Assembly: GCA_041622675.1 (NCBI GenBank)
Contig: JBFJYH010000063.1
Coordinates: 1 to 13,310 of the forward strand
Source of the DNA: Reddybacter sp041622675
GTDB taxonomy: Bacteria; Pseudomonadota; Gammaproteobacteria; Pseudomonadales; Porticoccaceae
Direction of reading: 5' to 3'
DNA length: 13,310 bases
Below, piece by piece: positions 1 through 7,061 of the stretch; within the stretch, counting starts at the first letter, position 1, and the number at the start of each line of letters is the position of its first letter. The translations under genes were made by a program, and so were the position numbers. The notes beneath the pieces are model-generated. The model worked only from the letters and a program-made list of their open reading frames with translations. It did not search any database and had not been told where the DNA came from.

Positions 1-1391
1 AAGGCTTGGCGTAGCACCTGCTCATTGTGCGCTAGGCTGTTGGCAACTAGCACTTTATCGTGGTCACTGAGTGGCAGCGCCTTCAAGGCATTAATTAAGC
101 GCGTATAAGTGTGGCTATCTGGCTCGAGTCCCCGCCACGCTACAGATTGCTTGTCGCTGGCCTGAACACACGCTTCGAGTGCGGCCAAGGTCACAGCAGC
201 AGACTTTTGCCAACTAAAGGCCTGACTTTGCTGTTTGGCATGGCGAATCAGTCGCTGGCGGAAATCCTCATCAGTGAGAGATTTGTGTATCAAGCCTGCC
301 ATTTGCTCGCTATCGTCTGGGTCGAAAAGGGCCTCGTCCAGACCGATGACCTCGACCAGGCTGGTGCGATTGGCTCCAATGGTGGGAATACCGAGGGTCA
401 TCGCCTCCAGTGCGGGCAGGCCAAAGCCCTCGTGGTAGGAGGGAAAGACAAAGAGGCTGGCGCACTGGTAAAAGGCCAGCAGTTCGGCGTCACTGACATA
501 GCCGGTAAACACCAACTGCCCAACAATGCCCAACTCCCTGGCCAAGGCGCGCAGTGATGTTTTGGTCGACTCATGAACGCCTCCCACTAGTGCCAGTGGG
601 TATTGTTGCTGGATATCGACGGGCAGCCGGGCATAGGCCCGGACTAAGCCGGGGACATTTTTGCGTACATCAAAACCGCTGGGCGCATAGAGAATATAAC
701 CGGGTTCGAGATCAAAGCTCGCCAGGCTGGCCGCAGCCTGTGTGGCGTTTTGTCGATCTGTCATTTGCTGGTCTATAAAATGGGGGGCGACCGCCGTACT
801 GGCGTTGACCACCCGCTGTGGCTCTAGGCCCAGAGCTTGTTCTACCTCTTGTTTGGCATAGGCCGAAATCGCTAGCACCTGGTCGGCTTTGCCCAGAAAT
901 TCAATTTTCTTCAAATAGTTATAGCGAATTTCCTGATTCGACAAATACACATCTTGCTGCAAGTAGGGGATGAGATCGTATTGAATCAAGGCCACTGTGG
1001 TCTGCTGTGAAAACGCCCCCACACTTGTCGTGGCATGGTCATTGACACCCTCGAACAAACTGGTGATATAGAGCACATCGGGCTGCAGGGCCTCAATAAA
1101 ATATTCTCTGATGTATTCCGCTGCACACTGTTTGGCCTGGTGGCTGTTGGAGGCATCATTGGGCGTTGGTACCTGGAAAGCGAGGATTTGCTGCGCCGGC
1201 AAGATGTCGTCTAACTCGGCTCTGATTTCAGCCAGCGTATGGGGATTGAGCTGGGCATTGAGCAACACCCATATTTGATGTTTAGCGCCACACTGAACGA
1301 TCATTTCGCGCACCACTGCCATTGAATAGCGGCCAATACCGTGGCGCCTTGATTCGGACTGACAGGACTGCAGGTCAATGGCTATTTTCAT
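1..1391 (-). CDS. GT4-type glycosyltransferase, C-terminus outside window (probably a large multidomain enzyme)
   Basis: Reading leftward from ATG at 1391, one frame stays open for 463 codons to the window edge, so the gene is cut by the window. The start is typical of retaining GT-B glycosyltransferases: MKIAIDLQSC, then HGIGRY at residues 17-22. The C-terminal Rossmann half has the DVRKN loop (241-245) and the EX7E pair in HEGFGLPALEAM (E321, E329), the donor-nucleotide site of GT4 enzymes. One such domain normally ends near residue 400, but here the frame continues with a segment of the kind (LKALPLSDHD) that links domains in multidomain O-chain glycosyltransferases. I therefore infer a long protein with at least one further domain outside the window. 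It likely adds rhamnose or mannose residues to the growing chain at the cytoplasmic face. The Shine-Dalgarno sequence is weak (AGAGA). A candidate promoter lies in the 125-bp gap upstream. Confidence 0.9.
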   Translation of the reverse strand, partial: MKIAIDLQSCQSESRRHGIGRYSMAVVREMIVQCGAKHQIWVLLNAQLNPHTLAEIRAELDDILPAQQILAFQVPTPNDASNSHQAKQCAAEYIREYFIEALQPDVLYITSLFEGVNDHATTSVGAFSQQTTVALIQYDLIPYLQQDVYLSNQEIRYNYLKKIEFLGKADQVLAISAYAKQEVEQALGLEPQRVVNASTAVAPHFIDQQMTDRQNATQAAASLASFDLEPGYILYAPSGFDVRKNVPGLVRAYARLPVDIQQQYPLALVGGVHESTKTSLRALARELGIVGQLVFTGYVSDAELLAFYQCASLFVFPSYHEGFGLPALEAMTLGIPTIGANRTSLVEVIGLDEALFDPDDSEQMAGLIHKSLTDEDFRQRLIRHAKQQSQAFSWQKSAAVTLAALEACVQASDKQSVAWRGLEPDSHTYTRLINALKALPLSDHDKVLVANSLAHNEQVLRQA

Positions 1392-1416
1392 TTTTGTCTC
1401 TGTATAGATAGTAATT

Positions 1417-1425
1417 TTTATAACA
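1417..1425 (-). promoter_or_regulatory. candidate extended -10 promoter for the large glycosyltransferase gene
   Basis: In the 125-bp gap between the methyltransferase stop and the glycosyltransferase start, the minus strand reads TGTTATAAA, an extended -10 element (TGn plus TATAAA), inside a local AT-rich patch. Transcription would begin near 1410 and leave a leader of about 20 bases. I see no good -35 hexamer, and no terminator hairpin with a T tract in the gap. This could be an internal promoter or a chance AT-rich match. Confidence 0.3.
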
Positions 1426-1516
1426 TTATGTGTATGAGCTAAAGGCAGGCCTCTCGCCCACGCCAAGCAAAGACGTTCATCCCTTTGCCCGACAAAAAGC
1501 TGATGTGATAATGATT

Positions 1517-2746
1517 TTAAGGTTCGTCCAAATCCCGCCAGATTTCACCCGCCCTCGGTGAGTCAAAAACCCGATTCGGCGATGATTGCTCAACCGGAAA
1601 AAAGCCTTGCGGGGACTGGGGCTTGGACGGTGATTGGCACAAGCAGCGCAAAGCCCACTTGCGCAAGCGGGGCCTCGCCATTAGGCGAACAGCAACACCA
1701 CGACTCAATTTTTGACCCAGTAGCTGACCAGTTGCCACTAAGCCGTGGTGGCGGATGTGTCCTGCCAAGCGGCGCACGCGGCAGAGCAAACGCACCAAGC
1801 GCATCAACCCACTGCTGTGAAGTTGCGCCAAGGCTTCTTGATGCTGCTTTATATAGACCTCATTTTGCTGCACCAATTGCTGAATATGGGCCTCTTTTTG
1901 CCGCACCTGCTGTTCAAAAGCCTGGAGCTGTTCATGCAGGGCTGTGATTTTCACCTGCTGCTGATTGGCTATCGCCACCCCTCTTTGGATACGCTGGTAG
2001 GTCTCTTCAACGTATTCTCGGGCGATACCATAGAATTCAAGGGTATGGGCATGGGCTTCACCGATACGTTCAAGTACTTGAGCAGAAAGAACAGACGCGT
2101 TTTTTTGGGCGAAAACAACATAATCCTGATTGGCCTCAAAAAACCATTCAAGATGATCGCCAAAGGCCATCGAATTTTCAGGCCGGGCAGCACCATTAAG
2201 GCGGCGAATATCGACTTGAGCGAAGCCCTGCTCCTGAGCGGCAAACTGCAATAACTGCGGCGGCAAGGGGTGGCGGTGAGAGGGGTCCATATAAAAAGTA
2301 TGGGCGCCAACGGTTAGGTTTTCGGGATTGGGGGTTTCAAACAACAGTACGCCTTGCGGTGCCAACACTCGCCAGGCCTCGCCCAGAATTTCAAGCAGCG
2401 CATCAAAAGTCATGTGCTCGACAATATGGAAACCGCTAATCAAAGTCACCGACTCTGCCGGCAAGGCTTTTAGGCAGCTCAGAGCATCTTGCTGATGGAC
2501 TTCGAAACCTTGTTTTTGACAACGCTCGACCATACTGGCATTGAGATCAACGCCCCTGACCCGCCACTGGCGCTGAGCTAAAATACTCAACCACTCGCCA
2601 CGACCGCAACCCAGATCGAGGGCGCTGACAGCGGAATTTTGTTCGAGACTTTCCAACAGCGGGATATATTGGCCAAGGCGCTGGGCAATTTGCGATTCTG
2701 AACCCCGAAAGCGCTGCTCAAGGCGCAGATAAAAATTGTCCTGCAT
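1517..2746 (-). CDS. SAM-dependent methyltransferase with coiled coil and basic tail, probable O-chain terminator
   Basis: 409 aa. The N-terminal half is a class I methyltransferase: motif I LDLGCGRGEWL at 43-53 (SAM binding), acidic VDLN at 66-69, then HIVEH (107-111) and ETPNPENLTVGAHTFYMDP (137-155), a block seen in methyltransferases of ABC-exported O-antigen clusters such as WbdD. Residues about 253-310 are Gln/Glu-rich and look like a coiled coil. Residues 314-370 are rich in Arg/Lys with spaced Leu/Val and could form amphipathic, membrane-binding helices. No kinase domain is seen, unlike WbdD of E. coli O9a. By analogy with E. coli O8/O9a I infer that it methylates the non-reducing end of the chain, stopping polymerisation and marking the chain for Wzt. 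The ATG lies 4 bp after the wzt stop, with GAGG upstream inside the wzt end, so the two are probably co-translated. The exact acceptor is unknown. Confidence 0.85.
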   Translation of the reverse strand: MQDNFYLRLEQRFRGSESQIAQRLGQYIPLLESLEQNSAVSALDLGCGRGEWLSILAQRQWRVRGVDLNASMVERCQKQGFEVHQQDALSCLKALPAESVTLISGFHIVEHMTFDALLEILGEAWRVLAPQGVLLFETPNPENLTVGAHTFYMDPSHRHPLPPQLLQFAAQEQGFAQVDIRRLNGAARPENSMAFGDHLEWFFEANQDYVVFAQKNASVLSAQVLERIGEAHAHTLEFYGIAREYVEETYQRIQRGVAIANQQQVKITALHEQLQAFEQQVRQKEAHIQQLVQQNEVYIKQHQEALAQLHSSGLMRLVRLLCRVRRLAGHIRHHGLVATGQLLGQKLSRGVAVRLMARPRLRKWALRCLCQSPSKPQSPQGFFPVEQSSPNRVFDSPRAGEIWRDLDEP

Positions 2747-2750
2747 AGAC

Positions 2751-3971
2751 TTAGCCTCGATGAATAGTGAATTGGGGATTGAGCCAGTTGCTGCCTATAA
2801 ACTCAACTTGATCACGATTAACCACCTTAAAAACCAGCGCCAAATCGACCCAGTGATAATTATCTTCAAGGTGAGTTGCCCCCCCTGTTAGCGCCAGCGT
2901 ACAGGAGTAACTACCTACGCCGAGCCTCGCCTCAAATTGAATATCAAAACTCAAGGGCTCGGCGACTTTCACATTGTCTAAAGCTTGTTCAGAAAACCAC
3001 GTATTGGTGCCAAAAACCACTTGCCCAAAGCGCTCCTTTAACATCAATCCACACACCAGGCACGCCAGTGGCTGGTTGACGTCAACCTGTATTGACAGCG
3101 TTGCCAACTCGCCGACCTCCAGTTCAGCCGTTTCCAAGCCACGACTGTTGTAGAGTTTGACCTCGACAATGCGCGCCTGGCCGTCGCCGGAAATGGTTTG
3201 CAAGCCACCATCGCCGGTTGGGGTAACTTGTATTTCGCTGTGGGATTTTGCTGCAATCAAGGCGTTGTAGTAATCCATGACTTCAGCGGGGGGGCCCTCT
3301 TTTTGAATGCGCCCCCGATCCAGCAATATCGCGCGATTACAAATACTCTGGATGGCTTGTCTGTCGTGGGAAACGATGAGCAAGGTCGTACCCTGAGCCT
3401 GTAACTCGCGGATGCGACCAAAGCTCTTGTGCTGGAAATAGGCATCGCCCACAGAGAGCGCCTCGTCAATAATTAGTATTTCAGGGCGGAAGGCAGTCGC
3501 CACTGCAAAGGCCACGCGCATTTGCATGCCGCTGGAATAGATCCGTACGGGCTGGTCAAAGTACTCCCCCACCTCACTAAAGCCCTCAAGGTCGGGCATG
3601 ACCCGCTCAATTTCTTCGGGGTGATAGCCCATAATACTCAGGGTATTACGGGCATTTTCACGACCGGTGAAATCGCCATTAAAGCCCATACCCAGCTCAA
3701 GAATGGCCGAAATGCCGCCTCTCACTTCTATCGTCCCGTCACTGGGCGAAAGTATGCCGGTAATCAGCTTAAGCAGTGTACTTTTGCCCGCGCCATTTTG
3801 GCCCACAAAGGCAACTGCATCACCGGGATCGAGGGTTAAATTAATATCTTCAAGAATACAATGGCTTTTTAATTGCTCGCGGCCAATACCCAACCATGAC
3901 AACAGGCGACAACGAAAACTGGGGTATTCGACATAGCTTTTCCCTACGCCGCTCAGCTGCAAAATACTCAT
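2751..3971 (-). CDS. wzt: O-antigen ABC transporter ATP-binding subunit with C-terminal Wzt extension
   Basis: 406 aa. The nucleotide-binding domain fills residues 1-240: Walker A GQNGAGKST at 57-65, signature YSSGMQ at 145-150 (degenerate LSGGQ, usual for Wzt/TagH-type ATPases), Walker B ILIIDE at 165-170, switch histidine H202. Residues about 255-406 form an extra domain with alternating hydrophobic strands, matching the Wzt C-terminal beta-sandwich. In E. coli O9a and Raoultella terrigena O12 this domain binds the modified non-reducing end of the glycan. With Wzm it should power export of lipid-linked O-polysaccharide across the inner membrane. Its start overlaps the wzm stop in an ATGA arrangement (3968-3971), and the methyltransferase follows 4 bp after its stop. 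This supports a transporter that recognises a methyl-capped chain. TagH/KpsT-like relatives are less likely because of the C-terminal extension. Confidence 0.93.
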   Translation of the reverse strand: MSILQLSGVGKSYVEYPSFRCRLLSWLGIGREQLKSHCILEDINLTLDPGDAVAFVGQNGAGKSTLLKLITGILSPSDGTIEVRGGISAILELGMGFNGDFTGRENARNTLSIMGYHPEEIERVMPDLEGFSEVGEYFDQPVRIYSSGMQMRVAFAVATAFRPEILIIDEALSVGDAYFQHKSFGRIRELQAQGTTLLIVSHDRQAIQSICNRAILLDRGRIQKEGPPAEVMDYYNALIAAKSHSEIQVTPTGDGGLQTISGDGQARIVEVKLYNSRGLETAELEVGELATLSIQVDVNQPLACLVCGLMLKERFGQVVFGTNTWFSEQALDNVKVAEPLSFDIQFEARLGVGSYSCTLALTGGATHLEDNYHWVDLALVFKVVNRDQVEFIGSNWLNPQFTIHRG

Positions 3972-4777
3972 AATTCTTCGACTATTTCTTTTTGCGCCAC
4001 TTTGTATAAGCCAAAGCCAACAACATTGACAAAGCCCACCATCGCCAACAATTTAACGAAAGAATCCAGCGGGGGGGCCGTGCGGTAGGCGAGGATATCG
4101 TGATACATATTAACAATTATAAAAAAGGGATTGAGTTCAAGCCAATGTTGAGACGATTCTGGAATAATATTTATGGTGTAAACAATGGGGGTAAGCCAAA
4201 ACATGAGCTGTAATACAATGGGCACTATTTGACCCACGTCCCTGACAAAAACATTCAACACTCCGACGGTGATGCCAATGCCAAGGGCAAAAAGAGCGGT
4301 GAGAATTTCCAGAGGTATCAGCCACAATAAACTGCTGGCGAGAGAAAAATCGAGCAGTAAAAAAATTAGTATGGCGGCAAGAATCAGTATTAAACTATTT
4401 ACAAAGCTAGCGCCCAAAACGATAAAAACCAAGTTGCTGCGGGGGAAGGCCAACTTCTTCAAGTAGTGAGCATTCTCGATAAACACCACCAGCGAGCGTG
4501 AAATAACCTCTGTAAACAGGGTCCAACCGATGATCCCGGAAATTAAATAAATAGGATAGGCGTAACTATTATCAATGCCCGGCAATTTGGCATGCATAAT
4601 TTTTGACAGGACAAAGGCGTAAATTGCCACCATCACCAGGGGATTGAGTATTGCCCACAGGGTGCCAAATGCACTTCGGGAAAAGCGCGCTTGAAAATCC
4701 ATTTTAATGGCTGTGACAATAAAAAAACGATTGTCGACCAGTTGCTGCATCTTTGCCCTTAGTTTATCGCTAGTCAC
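3968..4777 (-). CDS. wzm: O-antigen ABC transporter permease (ABC-2 type)
   Basis: 269 aa, the usual size for Wzm. About six membrane segments are visible, near residues 39-59, 74-94, 115-142, 147-178, 184-204 and 241-260. The family signature near the fourth and fifth helices is present: NVFVRD (175-180) followed by FWLTPIVY (193-200). A short amphipathic N-terminus precedes the first helix, as in Wzm structures. It forms the channel for the lipid-linked polysaccharide with a second copy of itself and two Wzt subunits. The start is GTG at 4777 with GGGG six bases upstream, only 3 bp after the reductase stop; the first in-frame ATG (residue 10) would trim the conserved N-terminus. The stop overlaps wzt by 4 bp, so the pair is translationally coupled. 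Confidence 0.93.
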   Translation of the reverse strand: MTSDKLRAKMQQLVDNRFFIVTAIKMDFQARFSRSAFGTLWAILNPLVMVAIYAFVLSKIMHAKLPGIDNSYAYPIYLISGIIGWTLFTEVISRSLVVFIENAHYLKKLAFPRSNLVFIVLGASFVNSLILILAAILIFLLLDFSLASSLLWLIPLEILTALFALGIGITVGVLNVFVRDVGQIVPIVLQLMFWLTPIVYTINIIPESSQHWLELNPFFIIVNMYHDILAYRTAPPLDSFVKLLAMVGFVNVVGFGLYKVAQKEIVEEL

Positions 4778-4780
4778 GCT

Positions 4781-5644
4781 TTACCCCAGCATCCACTTCA
4801 AGGTATCGGTCATCACCCCTGGTACGGCTAAGCGGGGCAGCATTTGATAAAGCCGGGCATTGCTACCGCATTGGCGCGCAATATCCGCCTGCCTGACAAA
4901 AGCCGGATTCACTTCAACGGACAGTTGCCGCCCTGTTAACTTTTCCAAAATCGCTATAATTTCGCGAATACTGGTTAATCTTCCCGAGCAGAGATTGACA
5001 ATATTAAAACCGTTTGCGGGTGTCGACAGGAGCTGACAGTAGGCTCGACTGACCCAGCGCACATCGGAAAAATCTCGCCAAATATCAATATTGCCCAGCT
5101 CTATAGTGTCCGCGCCCCGTTGAAAATGGGCGACAATTTTAGGCACCAAAAACTTTTCATCCTGACCTCGGCCAGTGTAATTAAACGGGCGGGTAATGGT
5201 GATATTCAGTTGGTCGGCGAAACTGCGGGCGACCTGCTCCATCGCCCACTTACTGCAACCATAGTGATTGACGGGCTTTGCCTGGCAGCTTTCATCGATA
5301 ACCTCTACCACTTGGCTGCCATAAATATTGGCACTGCTGGCCAAAATAATGCGCTTGGGCGGCACCTTCAGACTTAAGCACGCTTGCAAAATATGCTGCG
5401 GGCCAAAACTGTTAACAGCATAGATAGACGCATCACCACCATCGGGAACAAAGCTAATCGCGGCAAGATTAATAATATATTGGGGTTGAACCTCGGCCAC
5501 GACCTGTTCCACCTCTGCAGGCTGGGTAATATCCACTGGCGTCACATCGACTCGATAGCCGGCTCGTTCAAGAATAGAATGCAGGTAGCGGCCGGTAAAA
5601 CTATCAGCGCCGACAAGCCACACGCAGTCTGGGAATTTCGCCAC
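4781..5644 (-). CDS. rmd: NAD(P)-dependent sugar reductase, GDP-6-deoxy-D-mannose reductase (Rmd) type
   Basis: 287 aa from the chosen start. It is an extended SDR: the nucleotide-binding loop GADSFTG is at residues 12-18, the catalytic Ser lies in ILASSANIYG (about 100-109), and YGCSK (Y128, K132) completes the triad. RPFNYTGRGQ and GNIDIWRDFSDV are blocks typical of Rmd. It should reduce GDP-4-keto-6-deoxy-D-mannose, the Gmd product, to GDP-D-rhamnose in the cytosol. Adjacency to gmd supports this over the general label of epimerase; Fcl (GDP-L-fucose synthase) is less likely because the protein is shorter and has the Rmd-type blocks. The frame is open to a TTG at 5689, which would overlap gmd by 44 bp. 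I prefer GTG at 5644, one base after the gmd stop, which puts the Rossmann loop at the usual distance from the N-terminus. GTG at 5620 is a third option without a visible ribosome binding site. Confidence 0.85.
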   Translation of the reverse strand: MAKFPDCVWLVGADSFTGRYLHSILERAGYRVDVTPVDITQPAEVEQVVAEVQPQYIINLAAISFVPDGGDASIYAVNSFGPQHILQACLSLKVPPKRIILASSANIYGSQVVEVIDESCQAKPVNHYGCSKWAMEQVARSFADQLNITITRPFNYTGRGQDEKFLVPKIVAHFQRGADTIELGNIDIWRDFSDVRWVSRAYCQLLSTPANGFNIVNLCSGRLTSIREIIAILEKLTGRQLSVEVNPAFVRQADIARQCGSNARLYQMLPRLAVPGVMTDTLKWMLG

Positions 5645-5645
5645 C

Positions 5646-6680
5646 TTAAAAACCCCGGCCAGCCGCAACCTTTTGCAAATCGCTTGCAACCATCATGGCA
5701 CACAAATCACTAAGCTTGGTCTGGGGTTTCCAGCCCAACATTTTTTCCGCCTTCGCGTAATCGCCAATTAATAGCTCAACTTCGGCGGGACGGTAATATT
5801 TGGGATTTATTTGCACCAGTAGTTTGCCTGTCTCGGCATGATGGGCCTTTTCTTCTTCAGCCTCGCCACTCCATTGCAAAGGCATGTCGACAGCGCCAAA
5901 GGCTAGGGTCACAAAGTCTCGCACGGTATAAGTTTCATTGGTTGCCAACACAAAAGTGTCCGCTTGGTCGTGCTGAAGCATGCGATACATGCCATCGACA
6001 TACTCCTTGGCAAAACCCCAATCGCGCTTTGCATCAATGTTGCCAAGCTCAAGGGGGGTATCATCGCCCAAGCTAATTCGCGCCACTTTATCGGTAATTT
6101 TACGCGTTACAAATTCCCGACCACGCAATGGTGATTCGTGGTTAAACAAGATACCACTGCTGGCAAACATACCGTAGGATTCACGATAATTAACCACCGA
6201 CCAGTGGGCAAACAGCTTGGCGACAGCATAGGGACTGCGCGGATAAAAGGGTGTTTGCTCTGACTGGGGAACAGCCTGCACTTTGCCGTAAAGTTCCGAG
6301 GTGCTGGCCTGATAGAAACGAATATTCGTATCGACAATGCGAATGGCTTCGAGCAAATTGAGTACACCAATACCGGTAATTTCAGCGGTCGTTTGCGGCT
6401 GCTCAAACGAAACACCGACAAAGCTCTGCGCTGCCAAGTTATACACTTCTTGGGGCTGATATTTTTGTAACAAGCGGATGCTGTTACCCTGATCGGTCAA
6501 GTCGTGTTCAACCAGCTCGAGGTTGGGGTGGGAATCAACTCCGAGAGCTTCGAGGCGCCAAAAATTTACAGAGCTAGTACGGCGATAGGTCCCTATGACC
6601 CTATAACCTTTGGCCAGCAGCAGTTCTGACAAATAAGCTCCATCCTGCCCTGTAACACCGGTAATAATAGCTGTCTTCAA
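5646..6680 (-). CDS. gmd: GDP-mannose 4,6-dehydratase
   Basis: 344 aa, normal length for Gmd. The NADP-binding loop GVTGQDGAYL is at residues 8-17, the TYRRTSS segment at 31-37, YNLAAQSFV at 80-88, catalytic STSELYG at 126-132 (T127, E129), and the Tyr/Lys pair in YAVAK (Y151, K155). HESPLRGREFVTRKI (181-195) is also a strong Gmd block. The enzyme converts GDP-D-mannose to GDP-4-keto-6-deoxy-D-mannose in the cytosol, and the next gene should reduce this to GDP-D-rhamnose. The start is TTG at 6680, with a good GGGGAG eight bases upstream; an upstream ATG at the edge of that site is out of frame. The gene ends one base before the preferred reductase start. Genes for GDP-mannose synthesis are not in the window. 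Confidence 0.96.
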   Translation of the reverse strand: MKTAIITGVTGQDGAYLSELLLAKGYRVIGTYRRTSSVNFWRLEALGVDSHPNLELVEHDLTDQGNSIRLLQKYQPQEVYNLAAQSFVGVSFEQPQTTAEITGIGVLNLLEAIRIVDTNIRFYQASTSELYGKVQAVPQSEQTPFYPRSPYAVAKLFAHWSVVNYRESYGMFASSGILFNHESPLRGREFVTRKITDKVARISLGDDTPLELGNIDAKRDWGFAKEYVDGMYRMLQHDQADTFVLATNETYTVRDFVTLAFGAVDMPLQWSGEAEEEKAHHAETGKLLVQINPKYYRPAEVELLIGDYAKAEKMLGWKPQTKLSDLCAMMVASDLQKVAAGRGF

Positions 6681-6702
6681 TTATCTGACTCCCCATATAT
6701 TT

Positions 6703-6717
6703 GGAGCAGCTTGCTCC
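6703..6717. promoter_or_regulatory. short inverted repeat in the gmd leader
   Basis: Perfect 6-bp inverted repeat GGAGCA / TGCTCC around a 3-base loop, about 23-37 bases upstream of the gmd TTG start. No T tract follows on either strand, so it is not an intrinsic terminator. It could be a small leader hairpin or an operator half-site pair; the short length means chance is possible. Confidence 0.25.
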
Positions 6718-6769
6718 CTATTTGATGTCACGTGCAACCGTCAAAGGCGGCACGCAGCGACGTAACTTC

Positions 6770-7024
6770 TTAGATAAAAATTAAACGTTGCACCAAGCCA
6801 TAAACGATGACTCCCGCAGCAATACCCAGAATGTTAGCCAGCATGTCGTACCAACAAAAACCGGACCCATAGTATTGATCCCAACACTCTTTTAGTGTGC
6901 CAATCAATAGTGTGAGCGCAACACTCGCCCACCAGCAAAGCCAGGGCAGAAAGGTTATTTGTAGAAAAAAACAAACCCAAAAATGTTTGAGCTTATCTAA
7001 CTCACCCAATTTTACCAGCAGCAA
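6770..7024 (-). CDS. small VanZ-like membrane protein
   Basis: 84 aa. The order of motifs fits the VanZ-like family: DKLKHF at residues 10-15, a long hydrophobic stretch (about 16-43) that may hold two membrane segments, LKECWD (44-49), WYDMLAN (58-64) and a last membrane segment (about 61-80). The only sensible start is TTG at 7024, because a stop lies in frame 5 codons upstream and no ATG occurs until residue 61. AAAGG eight bases upstream supports it. It is 37 bp downstream of the glycosyltransferase stop and 89 bp before gmd, on the same strand. Proteins of this family have no agreed biochemical role; VanZ itself gives low-level teicoplanin resistance. Its place here suggests a part in envelope glycan assembly, but that is only inference from context. 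Confidence 0.72.
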   Translation of the reverse strand: MLLVKLGELDKLKHFWVCFFLQITFLPWLCWWASVALTLLIGTLKECWDQYYGSGFCWYDMLANILGIAAGVIVYGLVQRLIFI

Positions 7025-7061
7025 ATTGTGTGACCTTTACCCTTCATGACCAAGCCCACCC

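Noticed and set aside
111..557. Plus-strand open frame of 148 codons in the left-edge region
   Set aside because: The minus strand here encodes an intact GT4 domain with the EX7E motif; the plus frame shows no family features.
1392..1516. Terminator after the methyltransferase gene
   Set aside because: No GC-rich hairpin followed by a T tract is visible on the minus strand; only scattered weak complementarity is present.
1745..2254. Plus-strand open frame of 169 codons antisense to the methyltransferase gene
   Set aside because: It lies fully inside a strongly supported gene, has no recognisable domain, and looks like a composition shadow.
5645..5689. TTG start at 5689 for the Rmd-like reductase (302 aa)
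   Set aside because: It would add 15 residues unlike the family N-terminus and overlap gmd by 44 bp; GTG at 5644, one base after the gmd stop, fits better.
6716..6744. TTGACG on the minus strand upstream of gmd as a -35 element
   Set aside because: At 16-18 bases downstream there is no acceptable -10 hexamer (ATAGGG and similar), so no promoter is called.
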